The position numbers and the translations under genes are program-made. A stretch of DNA of 64,000 nt from positions 1 through 64,000 of the forward strand of contig NZ_RQXW01000008.1 in assembly GCF_003957515.1 (NCBI RefSeq), in the 5' to 3' direction. Source of the stretch: Amphritea opalescens. Its GTDB lineage: Bacteria > Pseudomonadota > Gammaproteobacteria > Pseudomonadales > Balneatricaceae. Below the pieces are notes generated by a model. That model was not told where the DNA came from and ran no database searches. It saw only the letters and a list, made by a program, of their open reading frames with translations. This document shows, piece by piece, positions 28,229 through 37,893 of the stretch (its first letter is position 1; every line of letters starts with the position of its first letter).

Positions 28229-28957
28229 ATGCCTCCTCTACTCTTATTCTGGCGATTGATATTGAGCGTTTTCCGTTTTCCTGTGCGTCGTTGGTTGTGG
28301 CGCCTATTGTTGGCACTGTTCCTCATACCGTTTTTGGGGGTGTTGATGTTGCGTTTTGTCGACCCTGTTGTATGGATGTGGCAATTACAACGGGAACTGA
28401 ATCCCCCCGCTAGCTACCCGGCTGAGACTCAGCATCATTGGGTATCATTAACAGAGATCTCGCCGGCGATGCAGCTGGCGGTGATCGCCTCTGAAGATCA
28501 AACCTTTCCTCAGCACTGGGGGTTGGATATCGATTCTATCTATGCGGCTATCAGCAGTAACCAACGGGGTGGCGCTGTGAGAGGAGCGAGTACCCTGACA
28601 CAACAAACGGCGAAAAACCTGTTCCTGTGGCCAGCTAGGAGCTATCTACGTAAAGGGCTAGAGGCGGGATTAGCCGTGTTGATGGAATTGTTGTGGAATA
28701 AACCCCGTATTTTGGAAATCTATCTGAATATTGTCGAGTTTGGGCCGGGTATTTATGGCGTCGAAGCCGCCAGTCAGGCCTATTTTCACAAACCGGCTAA
28801 GCAGCTCACGGCGACGGAGGCGGCTCGGCTAGCCGCCGTGTTACCGAACCCTTACCGGCTGAGCGCTGCGGCTCCCAGTGATTATGTTTGGCAGCGTACT
28901 CAGTGGATTCAAAATCAGATGCGTCTGTTGGGGCCTAATTACTGGCCAGCCTCTTAG
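28229..28957 (+). CDS. mtgA: Monofunctional peptidoglycan glycosyltransferase MtgA
   Basis: MtgA polymerises lipid II into glycan strands on the periplasmic side of the inner membrane. A single N-terminal membrane segment ([20 protein letters not shown]) precedes the GT51 domain. The catalytic glutamate is in [16 protein letters not shown], and [15 protein letters not shown] and [19 protein letters not shown] are standard motifs. AGGT lies a few bases before ATG 28229; an in-frame TTG ten codons upstream is a weaker start. About 242 residues is normal. Confidence 0.95.
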   Translation: MPPLLLFWRLILSVFRFPVRRWLWRLLLALFLIPFLGVLMLRFVDPVVWMWQLQRELNPPASYPAETQHHWVSLTEISPAMQLAVIASEDQTFPQHWGLDIDSIYAAISSNQRGGAVRGASTLTQQTAKNLFLWPARSYLRKGLEAGLAVLMELLWNKPRILEIYLNIVEFGPGIYGVEAASQAYFHKPAKQLTATEAARLAAVLPNPYRLSAAAPSDYVWQRTQWIQNQMRLLGPNYWPAS

Positions 28958-29022
28958 GGTTCAGTGATAGGCGTCGCAGCGGTACTCTTCTCTCTATCTG
29001 AGATCTGGCGTGGTTAGACTGC

Positions 29023-32000
29023 CTACCGTTCTAGCGTATAGAAAAGATCACCACCATTATGTTCGGTCGCGGTTTGGGTTTCGACACTCCATGATTCATT
29101 CAGCTTATAGCGCATAAAAAAGGTATGGGTGGACTCTAATAGCCCCACGCCGTATTTAACATACAGACGGGGGGAGAGATATTTACCGATATAGAAAGAG
29201 GTATCGGTGGTATCCCCAGCAACTCCTAAGTCATCGATATCGAAGGTCTCTGAAATCTGTTCTGCGATACTGTTTCCGCCTTTCAGTGTTAGAGCCGAGG
29301 CCGCTTTGAACAGCAGTTCCTGCTCTGTCATGGCGCTGCCACTAGCCCCCAGGGCGTGACCAAATATCAGATAAGAGAGTTGATTGCTTTCGGGCATGAC
29401 GGGATCAGAAAATAGCGTTAGTCGAGGATCGCTCAGGGTACCTGATACCTTTGCCCCCGCCGTTACATCATCGACAGTGCGTGAGACACGCAGGTCTAAG
29501 CCTGGGTTATCGATAGGGCCGCCGCTATAGACCAAGTTACCACGGGTAATATCCAGATCCTGTCCATAGAGACGATATTGTCCGGTGGCGACCTGCATGA
29601 TGCCAGTGGCGCGGGTCACTTGACGGGCATTGTCTTCCACCAGAATACTACCGAGCAAGCGACCCTTGAATCCGAGTGCGTCTAAATAGACCTTATCGCC
29701 GAGGGTGATGCGCAGTTGAGTCTCCAGTACCCGTTTTTTATTACCTCCTTGCCCGTCTGAGGATTGACTGCTGGCTGGGTCAATAATCACCACATCCTCC
29801 GATAGGGGTGAGCTAGTATCAATGCTGGGGGGCTGGATATGAGCTTCTGGAATTTTCAGCTCTCCGCTTAAACGGATGAGTTGCGGCTCAATGTTGAGTT
29901 TAATCTCCGGTGAGATCCAAGCTTGAATATCTTCGGTGGCCAGGGCTTGAAAGCGTTCTCCCTGCAAGGTGATCTCACCATTATCGAGGATAGGGTTATA
30001 TCGACCGCTGATATTGAGCGGCCCCTTGCCAGATTGTAATGCGCCTGTCAGTTGTAGATTGTTATCGCCGGGTTTGCCGATCAGCGATAGGTTGATCCCT
30101 TCGAGTTTGATACCGAGGGCTGGCAAGTCGGTGCTGGCATCACTGAGTGTTAGGTGTCCCTGCATCAAGGGTTGATCAATCCGCCCCGTCACTGACATGT
30201 CAGAATCGATTTGCCCCGTGATCGCCTGTAGTTGAGGGGCGAATAGCGAGATAAACTTAAGGTCACTCAGGGCGAGCCTGAGTTGGGCGTCGAGTTTTTG
30301 GCTAGTATTAAGATCATCAATCGCTACCTGTGCGGTTAACTGTCCGACGGGTTGCAGCAATGGCAGCGAAAGGCTCGCATTAAGTTGGTTATTCTGGCCA
30401 TTGAGATCGAGTTTAATATCCCCGGCAATGACCTGTATGTCTTCCTCTTCGAGTTGTGCTTCTGCGCCTTTAATGCGTGCGCTACCCGTGAAAATAGGAG
30501 GGTGATTCGGTTGTTGTGAGAAATTGATATCAGCTGAAAAGTCGCCTTGTAAGTCGATCTGATTGGGCATCCAAGCGCGTAGGTGGTTTAGTGATAGTTG
30601 CTGGGTTTTCAGTGTGCCGGCCATGCCATTCTCTGCCGACCACTGACCGCCAACGCAGAGTGAGCTGTTCTCTTTACCGGATTCCAAGCAGAGGTTAGTC
30701 ATGGAGGCATCGCTGCGACTGAGTTGCAGCGGCACGGGGCGGGACAGGTGCCACGGGCCGAGATCTGATTGGGTCAGGTCGAGCTGATTAATCTGACCGC
30801 GCCATTGCGCTTCTTGCCACTGCCCCTTGAGGCTTAGATCTATATCGGCAGGGCCTTGCTCGGTTGTCAGTGTGAGTTGATGTTGTGCGGCACTGCCTTG
30901 ACCTTTCAATGAGAGTTGTTGCCAGTGTTGTCCCTCGAGTTGCAGCTTAGTCGCCGTCAGTTGAATATGGGAGTTTTTATCGGTCCCGAGGTCGATATCG
31001 AGGTCAGCGGATAAAGAGCCGCTTTGGTAACGCTGATACTGTAGGTTTTGTCCGTTAAGTTTTGCGATCAGATGGGGTAACGCCTTTGTGCCGGTCAATG
31101 AACCCGATCCATGTAGGTCACCTTTTAACGTAGGTAGCAGCTGGCTCAGGTCGGGTGATTTGATACTCCAATTAAGGTCCAGTTGTTCATCTAATCGGCC
31201 TTGGGTTTTTAGTTCTGTTGAGGCTAGATTGAGTTGTAACTGTGGAATGCTGATTTGGCTGCCATTGATCGCTAGGCTGCCCTGTGCCGTGATCGGCTCG
31301 TTGCGTAGGACACCGCTTAGTGATGCCAATGTTAGTTGCAGTTGTAAGGGCTGCTCCGGCGGTTGGCTGCCCGAGATGCTGCCTTTTATTCTGAGCTTAC
31401 CCGGCCACTCAGGCCAGTGACTCGCAGGGTTCAGTTGAGTGCCCGAGAGGTTGAAATTCCAACTAAGGGGTTGCCAAGCGAATGATCCATCGACCTGAAT
31501 CTGGCCGTCTAAGGTGTCACCGATTAAGCGAATGTCGTTCAATGATTGTTGGTTACCGGTGCCGGTGAGCGTCCATTGGCCGGTCGGTATACTGGTGTCG
31601 GCAAGGGTACTGTTTAGCCTCAACGTATACTGCTGTAGGTTACCGTTAACCTGCAGTTGCCCCGATGGACTGAGATAGTCGGCATCGCCAATAAAAGGGT
31701 AACCTAGGTTTTGCCATTGGCCTTTAATATCAAAACTGATCGGTGTGTTGGCAAGATCAACATCGCCTTTCAGTGCTACCGCTAGCGGTTTAGCTAGGGT
31801 TATGTTTGTTTTGTTAGTGGGCGCTGTTGGTGGGATTGTCTGTAGCAGATCCAATTGCTCAATTTGCAGTAAACGGCCGGCTAAATGTAGCTTGAGGGTT
31901 AACTCCGTCGAACCGATCTCCGGCAGGGTGGTTTGCCAGTGACTGTTGAGTTGTAGTTGTTCCGTGTTGCCGCTAGCGTCCGCCGAACCGGTTAAACGGC

Positions 32001-32883
32001 CCGTTAGTTCAGGCGTCAGCTGCGTTAACTCAGCGTTAAAATCCTGCAGGCTTAGCTCGCCGCTAGGGTTGGCTAAAAGATTTTGTAAGGATGCGGTGAT
32101 CTCTGTGCTCACCAAACCGGATAGTGTTTGCTGTATTTGAAGCTGATTGAGGTTGCCCCTGAGCGTGCCTTTAATACTTCCCTGTCCGGCGAGGGTTTGC
32201 TGCTGCGGTAATTTGAGGTTCCATTGAGTATTCAGCTCAATGGGGAACGGGCCGTTGGGTGTCAGTTGACCCTCTAGCGTTAGATCAGCTTGTGGTGCGG
32301 TGATACTAAAATGATCTAAAATTAATGTTTGTGCATCGGAATGTAGCCTGAGCTGGATATCAGATACCTCTGTTGTAGCGACGGCGTCCTCTTTCGTCAG
32401 CTGATTCAGGGTGAGTTGGCTTATCTGCAATTGATCGATCTGGAACGACAAGGGTAGCGTGATCTCAGGCAGCTCTGGTGAATCCGCGTTGGCTTCGTTA
32501 TTCGTTGCGCCGGACAGGGTAATCGTGGGCTGTTGCACCTGTAACTGCATAATATGCAAACGGCCTGAGAGCAGGGCAGAGGGTTGCCAGTCAAGTGCAA
32601 GGCTCTCCAGGGATAAGACTATGTTCGGCTGTGTATAGCGGACATGACTGAGCTTGAGGTTATCTAGTAGCGAGCCATCTATCTGTTCAACCTGCAGCTC
32701 TCCGGGGAGCCAGCGTTGACTGGTGCTGATCAGTTGCTGCAGGCCACTGGAGGTACCTAATAGATAGTACAGGGTGCTGATGAGTAGGAGGATTAACAGG
32801 GCGAGCAGTAAGAGCGCCGCTTTGATAAAACGCTTAACCCTTGAGGTATGGGGCGTGGGGTTTTGTGTTGCACTAGCGCTCAT
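29023..32883 (-). CDS. tamB: Translocation and assembly module subunit TamB
   Basis: TamB is a long inner-membrane-anchored bridge protein that works with TamA in outer-membrane protein insertion and lipid transport. It has a single N-terminal membrane segment (ALLLLALLILLLISTLYYLLG). A very long beta-helical, Gln- and Leu-rich middle follows, then the C-terminal TamB (DUF490) domain with SYLIFGHALGASG and ending in YTLER. Length (1286 residues) is typical. Its start overlaps the tamA stop by four bases. Confidence 0.95.
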   Translation of the reverse strand: MSASATQNPTPHTSRVKRFIKAALLLLALLILLLISTLYYLLGTSSGLQQLISTSQRWLPGELQVEQIDGSLLDNLKLSHVRYTQPNIVLSLESLALDWQPSALLSGRLHIMQLQVQQPTITLSGATNNEANADSPELPEITLPLSFQIDQLQISQLTLNQLTKEDAVATTEVSDIQLRLHSDAQTLILDHFSITAPQADLTLEGQLTPNGPFPIELNTQWNLKLPQQQTLAGQGSIKGTLRGNLNQLQIQQTLSGLVSTEITASLQNLLANPSGELSLQDFNAELTQLTPELTGRLTGSADASGNTEQLQLNSHWQTTLPEIGSTELTLKLHLAGRLLQIEQLDLLQTIPPTAPTNKTNITLAKPLAVALKGDVDLANTPISFDIKGQWQNLGYPFIGDADYLSPSGQLQVNGNLQQYTLRLNSTLADTSIPTGQWTLTGTGNQQSLNDIRLIGDTLDGQIQVDGSFAWQPLSWNFNLSGTQLNPASHWPEWPGKLRIKGSISGSQPPEQPLQLQLTLASLSGVLRNEPITAQGSLAINGSQISIPQLQLNLASTELKTQGRLDEQLDLNWSIKSPDLSQLLPTLKGDLHGSGSLTGTKALPHLIAKLNGQNLQYQRYQSGSLSADLDIDLGTDKNSHIQLTATKLQLEGQHWQQLSLKGQGSAAQHQLTLTTEQGPADIDLSLKGQWQEAQWRGQINQLDLTQSDLGPWHLSRPVPLQLSRSDASMTNLCLESGKENSSLCVGGQWSAENGMAGTLKTQQLSLNHLRAWMPNQIDLQGDFSADINFSQQPNHPPIFTGSARIKGAEAQLEEEDIQVIAGDIKLDLNGQNNQLNASLSLPLLQPVGQLTAQVAIDDLNTSQKLDAQLRLALSDLKFISLFAPQLQAITGQIDSDMSVTGRIDQPLMQGHLTLSDASTDLPALGIKLEGINLSLIGKPGDNNLQLTGALQSGKGPLNISGRYNPILDNGEITLQGERFQALATEDIQAWISPEIKLNIEPQLIRLSGELKIPEAHIQPPSIDTSSPLSEDVVIIDPASSQSSDGQGGNKKRVLETQLRITLGDKVYLDALGFKGRLLGSILVEDNARQVTRATGIMQVATGQYRLYGQDLDITRGNLVYSGGPIDNPGLDLRVSRTVDDVTAGAKVSGTLSDPRLTLFSDPVMPESNQLSYLIFGHALGASGSAMTEQELLFKAASALTLKGGNSIAEQISETFDIDDLGVAGDTTDTSFYIGKYLSPRLYVKYGVGLLESTHTFFMRYKLNESWSVETQTATEHNGGDLFYTLER

Positions 32884-34616
32884 AGGTCGGTCCCTAGGTT
32901 GAAATGCAGATGGATGCCATTATCATCGTCGTCATCTTGAGGTACCGCTAGATCGAAACGCACGGGGCCGACCGGTGAAAACCAACGTAGGCCAACACCG
33001 ATACCGGTATGTAGGCTTAGATCCGTATCGTTAAAGGCGTTGCCGCTATCGATAAAGGCGGCCACTCCCCAGTTTTCAAATAGGCGGTAATCAACCTCGA
33101 CGCTGCCGACCAGCAAGTTACGTCCGCCAACTACATCATCGTCATCATCCCGTGGCCCGAGGCTCTTATAATCATAGCCTCGCACGCTGTTATCGCCGCC
33201 GGTAAAAAAGCGCAGGCTGGCGGGTAGTTGATCGAAATCGTTCACCCAGGTCGTGCCCACTTCCGCACGGCCGAGGAGGCGAAATTTATCGGTGATGCTG
33301 TAGATGCCTTTCGCATTGAGGCGGGTCTGAATAAAGTCTTCGGTGGAGATCAGTGCTTGACTGGCACCCCTCAGTTGCGATGAAAAACTGTAACCGTTTT
33401 TAACCTGTAAGCGGTTTTTTGTGGATACCGTATTGTAATTCACCTGAGGAATGAGGAAGTAAGAGGTATCTGTTTCGCCGCTAAAGGTTGATTCCTCCTG
33501 TTGGTAATTGAGTGCTAACACCTGTTGCCATCGACCGCGCTGCTGCTGTTTGGAGACGCCGATAGAATAGTTGCGGGTATTAATACTATCGGAGTCTTCA
33601 TCGAGCAGGCTCAGCTGTACCGCATAACGGTCTTCGCGGGGGTTGGTGCCGGGAATGGAATACTCTGCAGAGAAGTTAGTAATGATCTCTGAGGCGAGCA
33701 ACTGAGTATTGAATTGATGACCTTGACGATTGACCCAGCGTTTATTCATACCCAGCTTGGTTCTCGCACCGGTGTCGGTACCGTAGCCAAATCCGGCTTG
33801 ATATTTCGTTTTTTTATTGGCGTCTAAGTCAACAAACACCGGTACTTGGGTGTCACTCATCTGGTTCCAGAGGGGGCGTACTTCGACCCGTTGAAAGTAG
33901 TCACTATCGATGAGTGCCGATTGGAGTTCAATCAGCTGACTGTTTTGAATCGGATCGCCGGTTTTAAATGAGGCGTACGACTGAATAAAATCGTCATCAA
34001 TGGGGCTCGGTGAGAAAGAGATCTCACCCACACTAAAGCGTGGGCCGCTATCCATATGCAGGCTGATGGCCGCACTATAATCTTCTAGGTTGACTTCGAC
34101 CCGGTGTTGAGTCAATTCCGCTTGATAGTAACCCCGCTCGACGGCTAAAGAGCTAAGCTGTTTTTTTAACTGTTCATATTGGCTGTGCACCAGCGGTTGG
34201 CCGACGCGAAGTGATGTTTTGGCAAGTAGTTGGTTAAAGGCGACATCATCCTTTGCGGCGCCTATGAGTTGGATGTCGAGCTGAGTAATGGGTAATCGCT
34301 TGCCAGGCTGGATATGATACTGGGCGATCCAGTCTTGTCCTTTTTTACTTAGGTTGGTTTCAATCGTTGGTTGATAGAAACCCAATGGCTGCAACGCTGT
34401 TTTGATCTCACCCTCGGCTAGATTATGAAGATAGCGTAATCGACTGGTGTTGCTAATCGGCTGACCATCGAGGGATTCAAGGCTTAAAAAACTACGGATA
34501 TTTAGTTTTTGTTCTGCGTTGACGCCATCAATATCGATGCTGAGGGTGTCGGCCATGAGATGACATGAAGTACTGCCGAGAAGTAGCAGAAATATCAAGC
34601 GTGTTAGCGTCATCAT
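32880..34616 (-). CDS. tamA: Translocation and assembly module outer-membrane protein TamA
   Basis: TamA is an Omp85-family outer-membrane protein. It has a signal peptide (to about residue 23, LMADT), three POTRA domains (about residues 24-265) and a 16-strand beta-barrel. The barrel motif RFFTGGDNSVRGYDYKSLGP and the final FDLAVPQDDDDDNGIHLHFNLG are typical. Two ATG codons are adjacent at the start; either could be used. Runs of Asp codons (DDDDD) in two surface loops are notable and may slip. It is the first gene of the tamAB operon. Confidence 0.95.
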   Translation of the reverse strand: MMTLTRLIFLLLLGSTSCHLMADTLSIDIDGVNAEQKLNIRSFLSLESLDGQPISNTSRLRYLHNLAEGEIKTALQPLGFYQPTIETNLSKKGQDWIAQYHIQPGKRLPITQLDIQLIGAAKDDVAFNQLLAKTSLRVGQPLVHSQYEQLKKQLSSLAVERGYYQAELTQHRVEVNLEDYSAAISLHMDSGPRFSVGEISFSPSPIDDDFIQSYASFKTGDPIQNSQLIELQSALIDSDYFQRVEVRPLWNQMSDTQVPVFVDLDANKKTKYQAGFGYGTDTGARTKLGMNKRWVNRQGHQFNTQLLASEIITNFSAEYSIPGTNPREDRYAVQLSLLDEDSDSINTRNYSIGVSKQQQRGRWQQVLALNYQQEESTFSGETDTSYFLIPQVNYNTVSTKNRLQVKNGYSFSSQLRGASQALISTEDFIQTRLNAKGIYSITDKFRLLGRAEVGTTWVNDFDQLPASLRFFTGGDNSVRGYDYKSLGPRDDDDDVVGGRNLLVGSVEVDYRLFENWGVAAFIDSGNAFNDTDLSLHTGIGVGLRWFSPVGPVRFDLAVPQDDDDDNGIHLHFNLGTDL

Positions 34617-34978
34617 TAGGTTTCTATCGCTGAGAAAAGCATAAGCAGTAATTATACCGGCTCATCGTGTTTTTAATACTATAATCAATTCAATGGATCT
34701 CTGTCATCAGTACTTTATGTTCACTGTTGATGGGGCATACCTAGGTGTTTTGAGACTAAGCAGTCCTCTTTTTAACCGTGGTTAACTTTTTGCTATCGGT
34801 TTAGATAAGAATGCTGTATATCGTCATCTATAAAATCACTGACAAGCCCTGTTCGGGTGTCCATGTTTGTCAGTGTCGAGGCTTTAGTTACCAATCCGGT
34901 GGGTTGGTTCACTTTAAAATTTACTCATGTTTAGTGTTGGTGTTTTATCAACTCATCGATAGGTGAGCGGAGGTTGGT
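34617..34978. other. 362-bp divergent region between tamA and the rim operon
   Basis: No gene is visible. It carries the promoters of tamAB (minus) and of the zinc protease-rimK operon (plus), neither of which is clear by eye. A long hairpin at 34837-34875 is listed separately. GGAGG at 34969-34973 is the ribosome binding site of the GTG start at 34979. Confidence 0.5.
34837..34875. promoter_or_regulatory. Compound hairpin upstream of the zinc protease-rimK operon
   Basis: CACTGACAA (34837-34845) and TTGTCAGTG (34867-34875) form a 9-bp stem, with a smaller CCC/GGG hairpin inside the loop. No T tract follows. It may be a leader structure or an operator dyad. Confidence 0.35.
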
Positions 34979-35434
34979 GTGGGCAATAAGGATAAAAAAA
35001 TCATCGGTTGGCGGGAGTGGGTGTCACTGCCGGAACTCGGTATTGATCAAATGAAGGTTAAGGTCGATTCAGGCGCAAGGACCTCTGCATTACATGCGTT
35101 TCGGGTAGAGCCGTTTCAACGGGATGGGCAGGATTGGGTGAGTTTTGATGTTCACCCGCATCAACAGGATGTAGAGACCGTGGTGAGCTGTGAAATGCCG
35201 ATTAAGGATATTCGCACGGTGACCGATTCCGGTGGTCATCAGAGTCAGCGGTATGTGATTGAAACCCTGGTGTCGATCGGCACAGAGCAATACCCCATCG
35301 AACTGACGTTAACGGGTCGAGATACGATGCGTTTTAGGATGTTGCTTGGAAGAACCGCCATGAATGGTCGCTTTTTAATCGACCCTGAAGGTGCATATTT
35401 AATTTCACAAGGCAAACATCAGCCTGAGTCATAA
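34979..35434 (+). CDS. RimB-like ATP-dependent zinc protease family protein
   Basis: This 151-residue protein belongs to the retropepsin-like family annotated as ATP-dependent zinc protease (PF05618). RimB of the S6-modification pathway is a member. The active aspartate is Asp30 in [13 protein letters not shown], and the matching C-terminal half has [20 protein letters not shown]. It starts at GTG 34979, with GGAGG five bases upstream. RimK starts 10 bases after its stop. Confidence 0.87.
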   Translation: MGNKDKKIIGWREWVSLPELGIDQMKVKVDSGARTSALHAFRVEPFQRDGQDWVSFDVHPHQQDVETVVSCEMPIKDIRTVTDSGGHQSQRYVIETLVSIGTEQYPIELTLTGRDTMRFRMLLGRTAMNGRFLIDPEGAYLISQGKHQPES

Positions 35435-35444
35435 GGATTTTTTC

Positions 35445-36356
35445 ATGAAAATAGCAATTTTGTCCCGTAATGTTTCTTTGTATTCTACTCGTCGTTTGAT
35501 TGAAGCAGCTGAGGCTGCTGGCCATGAAGTGCAGGTCTTAGACGTTTTGCGCTGTTATATGAACATTAACTCTGAAGAGCCAAGCATCCATTTTAAAGGG
35601 CAGGATTTAGGCAGCTTTGATGCGGTGATCCCTCGAATCGGCGCGTCGGTTACTTTTTATGGTACGGCGGTGCTGCGTCAGTTGGAAATGATGGGTGTGT
35701 ATCCTCTGAATGAATCGGTAGCGATTAGCCGTTCACGAGATAAGTTACGCTCCATGCAGTTGCTCTCCCGTAAGAAGGTCGGTATGCCTATTACAGGGTT
35801 TGCCAGTAAACCGGGTGATATCCCTGATCTCCTTGATATGGTCGGTGGCGCGCCGGTGGTACTGAAGCTGCTCGAAGGTACCCAGGGTATTGGCGTGGTT
35901 CTAGCCGAAACCCGTAAGGCCGCAGAGAGTGTATTGGAAGCCTTTATGGGCATGAAAACCAATATCATGGTGCAGGAATTTATTAAAGAAGCCGGTGGCG
36001 CGGATATTCGCTGTCTAGTGATCGGGGATAAGGTGGTGGCCGCTATGAAGCGGCAGGGTCAGGAGGGAGAATTCCGTTCTAATTTGCACCGCGGAGGCTC
36101 CGCTTCGTTGGTGAGAATTACCCCTCAAGAGCGAGCCACGGCCGTATTAGCAGCTAAAACCATGGGGTTGAATGTGGCGGGTGTCGATCTGCTGCGCTCC
36201 GAGCGTGGTCCACTGGTGATGGAGGTTAACTCTAGTCCAGGACTTGAAGGGGTAGAACGGGCAACGGGTAAAGATGTTGCCGCCAGTATTATCAGCTTTC
36301 TTGAAAAAAGTATGGATGCGAAGAAAAACTCAACCCGCACCCGTGGTAAAGGTTAA
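35445..36356 (+). CDS. rimK: Alpha-L-glutamate ligase RimK
   Basis: RimK is an ATP-grasp ligase that adds glutamate residues to the C-terminus of ribosomal protein S6, altering ribosome behaviour; its activity is stimulated by c-di-GMP in pseudomonads. The N-terminal [21 protein letters not shown], the ATP-grasp core ([36 protein letters not shown]) and [26 protein letters not shown] are all present. Length, 303 residues, is normal. AAGGA precedes ATG 35445. It sits between a RimB-like protein and an aspartoacylase-like hydrolase. Confidence 0.96.
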   Translation: MKIAILSRNVSLYSTRRLIEAAEAAGHEVQVLDVLRCYMNINSEEPSIHFKGQDLGSFDAVIPRIGASVTFYGTAVLRQLEMMGVYPLNESVAISRSRDKLRSMQLLSRKKVGMPITGFASKPGDIPDLLDMVGGAPVVLKLLEGTQGIGVVLAETRKAAESVLEAFMGMKTNIMVQEFIKEAGGADIRCLVIGDKVVAAMKRQGQEGEFRSNLHRGGSASLVRITPQERATAVLAAKTMGLNVAGVDLLRSERGPLVMEVNSSPGLEGVERATGKDVAASIISFLEKSMDAKKNSTRTRGKG

Positions 36357-36362
36357 TACATT

Positions 36363-37406
36363 ATGTCACAACTGAATCAGCCTATCGAAATTGCTGGGTG
36401 TATTGTTCAGCCCGGTGAGCGCAAAACGATCCATGTCGATCTGGCGCGCCTCTATACCAATACCCATTTAGATTTGGATATTGAGGTTATCCATGGTCGC
36501 CGTACAGGACCCACATTGATGGTCTGTGCCGCGATTCATGGCGATGAACTTAATGGCGTGGAAATTTGCCGCCAGTTACTTAAACATAAGTCGCTACATC
36601 GGATTGCCGGTACCTTGATTATTGTGCCGGTGGTGAATATCTTTGGCTTTATTCAACAAAGCCGCTATTTACCCGATCGACGTGATCTGAACCGTTGTTT
36701 TCCGGGGAGTGAAAAAGGCTCTCTGGCGAGCCGAATCGCCTTTATATTTCGCACTCAGATTCTTAGCCACTGCACCCATGTGGTGGATCTGCATACAGGG
36801 GCTATTCATCGCAGCAACATGCCACAGATTAGAGCGAATTTAGATAATTCTGTTGCCAGAGAGATGGCGAACGCCTTTGGTGCGCCGGTGATTATCGATT
36901 CTAAATTACGTGATGGATCACTGCGACAGTGTGCCGATGAGGCTGATATATCACTGATTCTCTATGAAGCGGGTGAGGCCCTGCGGTTTGATGATAGTGC
37001 GATCCGCGGGGGAATTCGCGGAGTGATGAATGTGGTGCGCCATCTGAAGATGTTGCCGGCATTGAAGCGCTCTAAAAAAGAGTTAACCTCGGTTGTTGCT
37101 AACTCTTCCGCGTGGATCAGAACCAACTCTGACGGTGTGTTCCGCTCGGTGGTGTCGGTAGGTCAGCGAGTGACGAAAGGACAATCCATGGGTATCGTGG
37201 CGTCCCCCTTTGGTACACAGGAAGAGGAAGTCGTCGCCCAGCATTCCGGTATTATTATTGGCCAGAATAATATTCCAGTGGTTAATGAAGGGGATGCGCT
37301 GTATCACGTGGCACGTTTTGAAGAGAGCAGCCTGGCAGCTGAAAGGCAGGTTGAGCGGATTACGGAACAGATTGATGCTCACCCGATGCCGGAAGATGTT
37401 GATTAA
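36363..37406 (+). CDS. Succinylglutamate desuccinylase/aspartoacylase-family hydrolase
   Basis: This 347-residue protein belongs to the M14-related AstE/AspA family of zinc hydrolases, which cleave N-acyl amino acids. The zinc site is HGDEL (His59 and Glu62) with His144 in VVDLHTGAIH. A C-terminal beta-domain (DGVFRSVVSVGQRVTKGQSMG) follows, as in other members. It starts 6 bases after the rimK stop, so it is co-expressed. A role in trimming glutamate from RimK products is inference from its position. Confidence 0.88.
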   Translation: MSQLNQPIEIAGCIVQPGERKTIHVDLARLYTNTHLDLDIEVIHGRRTGPTLMVCAAIHGDELNGVEICRQLLKHKSLHRIAGTLIIVPVVNIFGFIQQSRYLPDRRDLNRCFPGSEKGSLASRIAFIFRTQILSHCTHVVDLHTGAIHRSNMPQIRANLDNSVAREMANAFGAPVIIDSKLRDGSLRQCADEADISLILYEAGEALRFDDSAIRGGIRGVMNVVRHLKMLPALKRSKKELTSVVANSSAWIRTNSDGVFRSVVSVGQRVTKGQSMGIVASPFGTQEEEVVAQHSGIIIGQNNIPVVNEGDALYHVARFEESSLAAERQVERITEQIDAHPMPEDVD

Positions 37407-37495
37407 GGTGCCTTGTCAATAATAGATGTGGCTACGGTTAAACGTTTGTTTGTATTTTGATCGTTGCTAGTGACAGATACATAGATGATAGAAGT

Positions 37496-37533
37496 CACCG
37501 ATACAGAGATCCTTGATAGATTCCGTATCGGTG
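37496..37533. terminator. Inverted repeat between convergent genes, probable terminator
   Basis: CACCGATAC (37496-37504) pairs with GTATCGGTG (37525-37533) around a 20-base loop. It is followed by TTTGTT. It lies between the aspartoacylase-like gene and the NifX-domain gene. Confidence 0.6.
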
Positions 37534-37569
37534 TTTGTTGATTCAGATCTCTTTGAGCAGTTTTATCGG

Positions 37570-37893
37570 CTATGCCGGATGTTTAAGTGAATCTAGATAG
37601 CAGGAAACTGCTTCCGTGGGGTCTGACTCTGGGGTAACAAGGGCTTCGATGCCTTGGCGGGCTAAACGTTTAGGTAAGCCTGCACCCATACCGCCGGTTA
37701 ATAACACATCAATACCATCCAGTGGGTGTGCCGCTAAGGGCTCACTGTTATGAAAGGACTGTTCTTTGGTCAGTTCTAGCAGTGTTTTATCCGTGATCTG
37801 CTGATCATTAATAGTGAAGACCCAGAAATTACGACAGACGCCTGCATGGGGCGTCACGGTTTTTCGGTTTTGACTGGTAATAGCGATTTTCAT
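37570..37893 (-). CDS. NifX/NifB-domain protein (dinitrogenase cofactor-binding family)
   Basis: The 107-residue protein is a single PF02579 domain, related to NifX, NafY and the C-terminus of NifB, which bind iron-molybdenum cofactor or its precursor. Key parts are MKIAITSQNRKTVTPHAG and VLLTGGMGAGLPKRLARQGIEAL. There are no nif genes here, so a nitrogenase role is unlikely. It overlaps the cytochrome b gene by four bases and shares its operon. It might bind a metal cofactor or serve in redox sensing. Confidence 0.85.
   Translation of the reverse strand: MKIAITSQNRKTVTPHAGVCRNFWVFTINDQQITDKTLLELTKEQSFHNSEPLAAHPLDGIDVLLTGGMGAGLPKRLARQGIEALVTPESDPTEAVSCYLDSLKHPA

Noticed and set aside
37570-37893. 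Nitrogen-fixation locus
   Set aside because: Only a single NifX-type domain is present; there are no nif structural or assembly genes.
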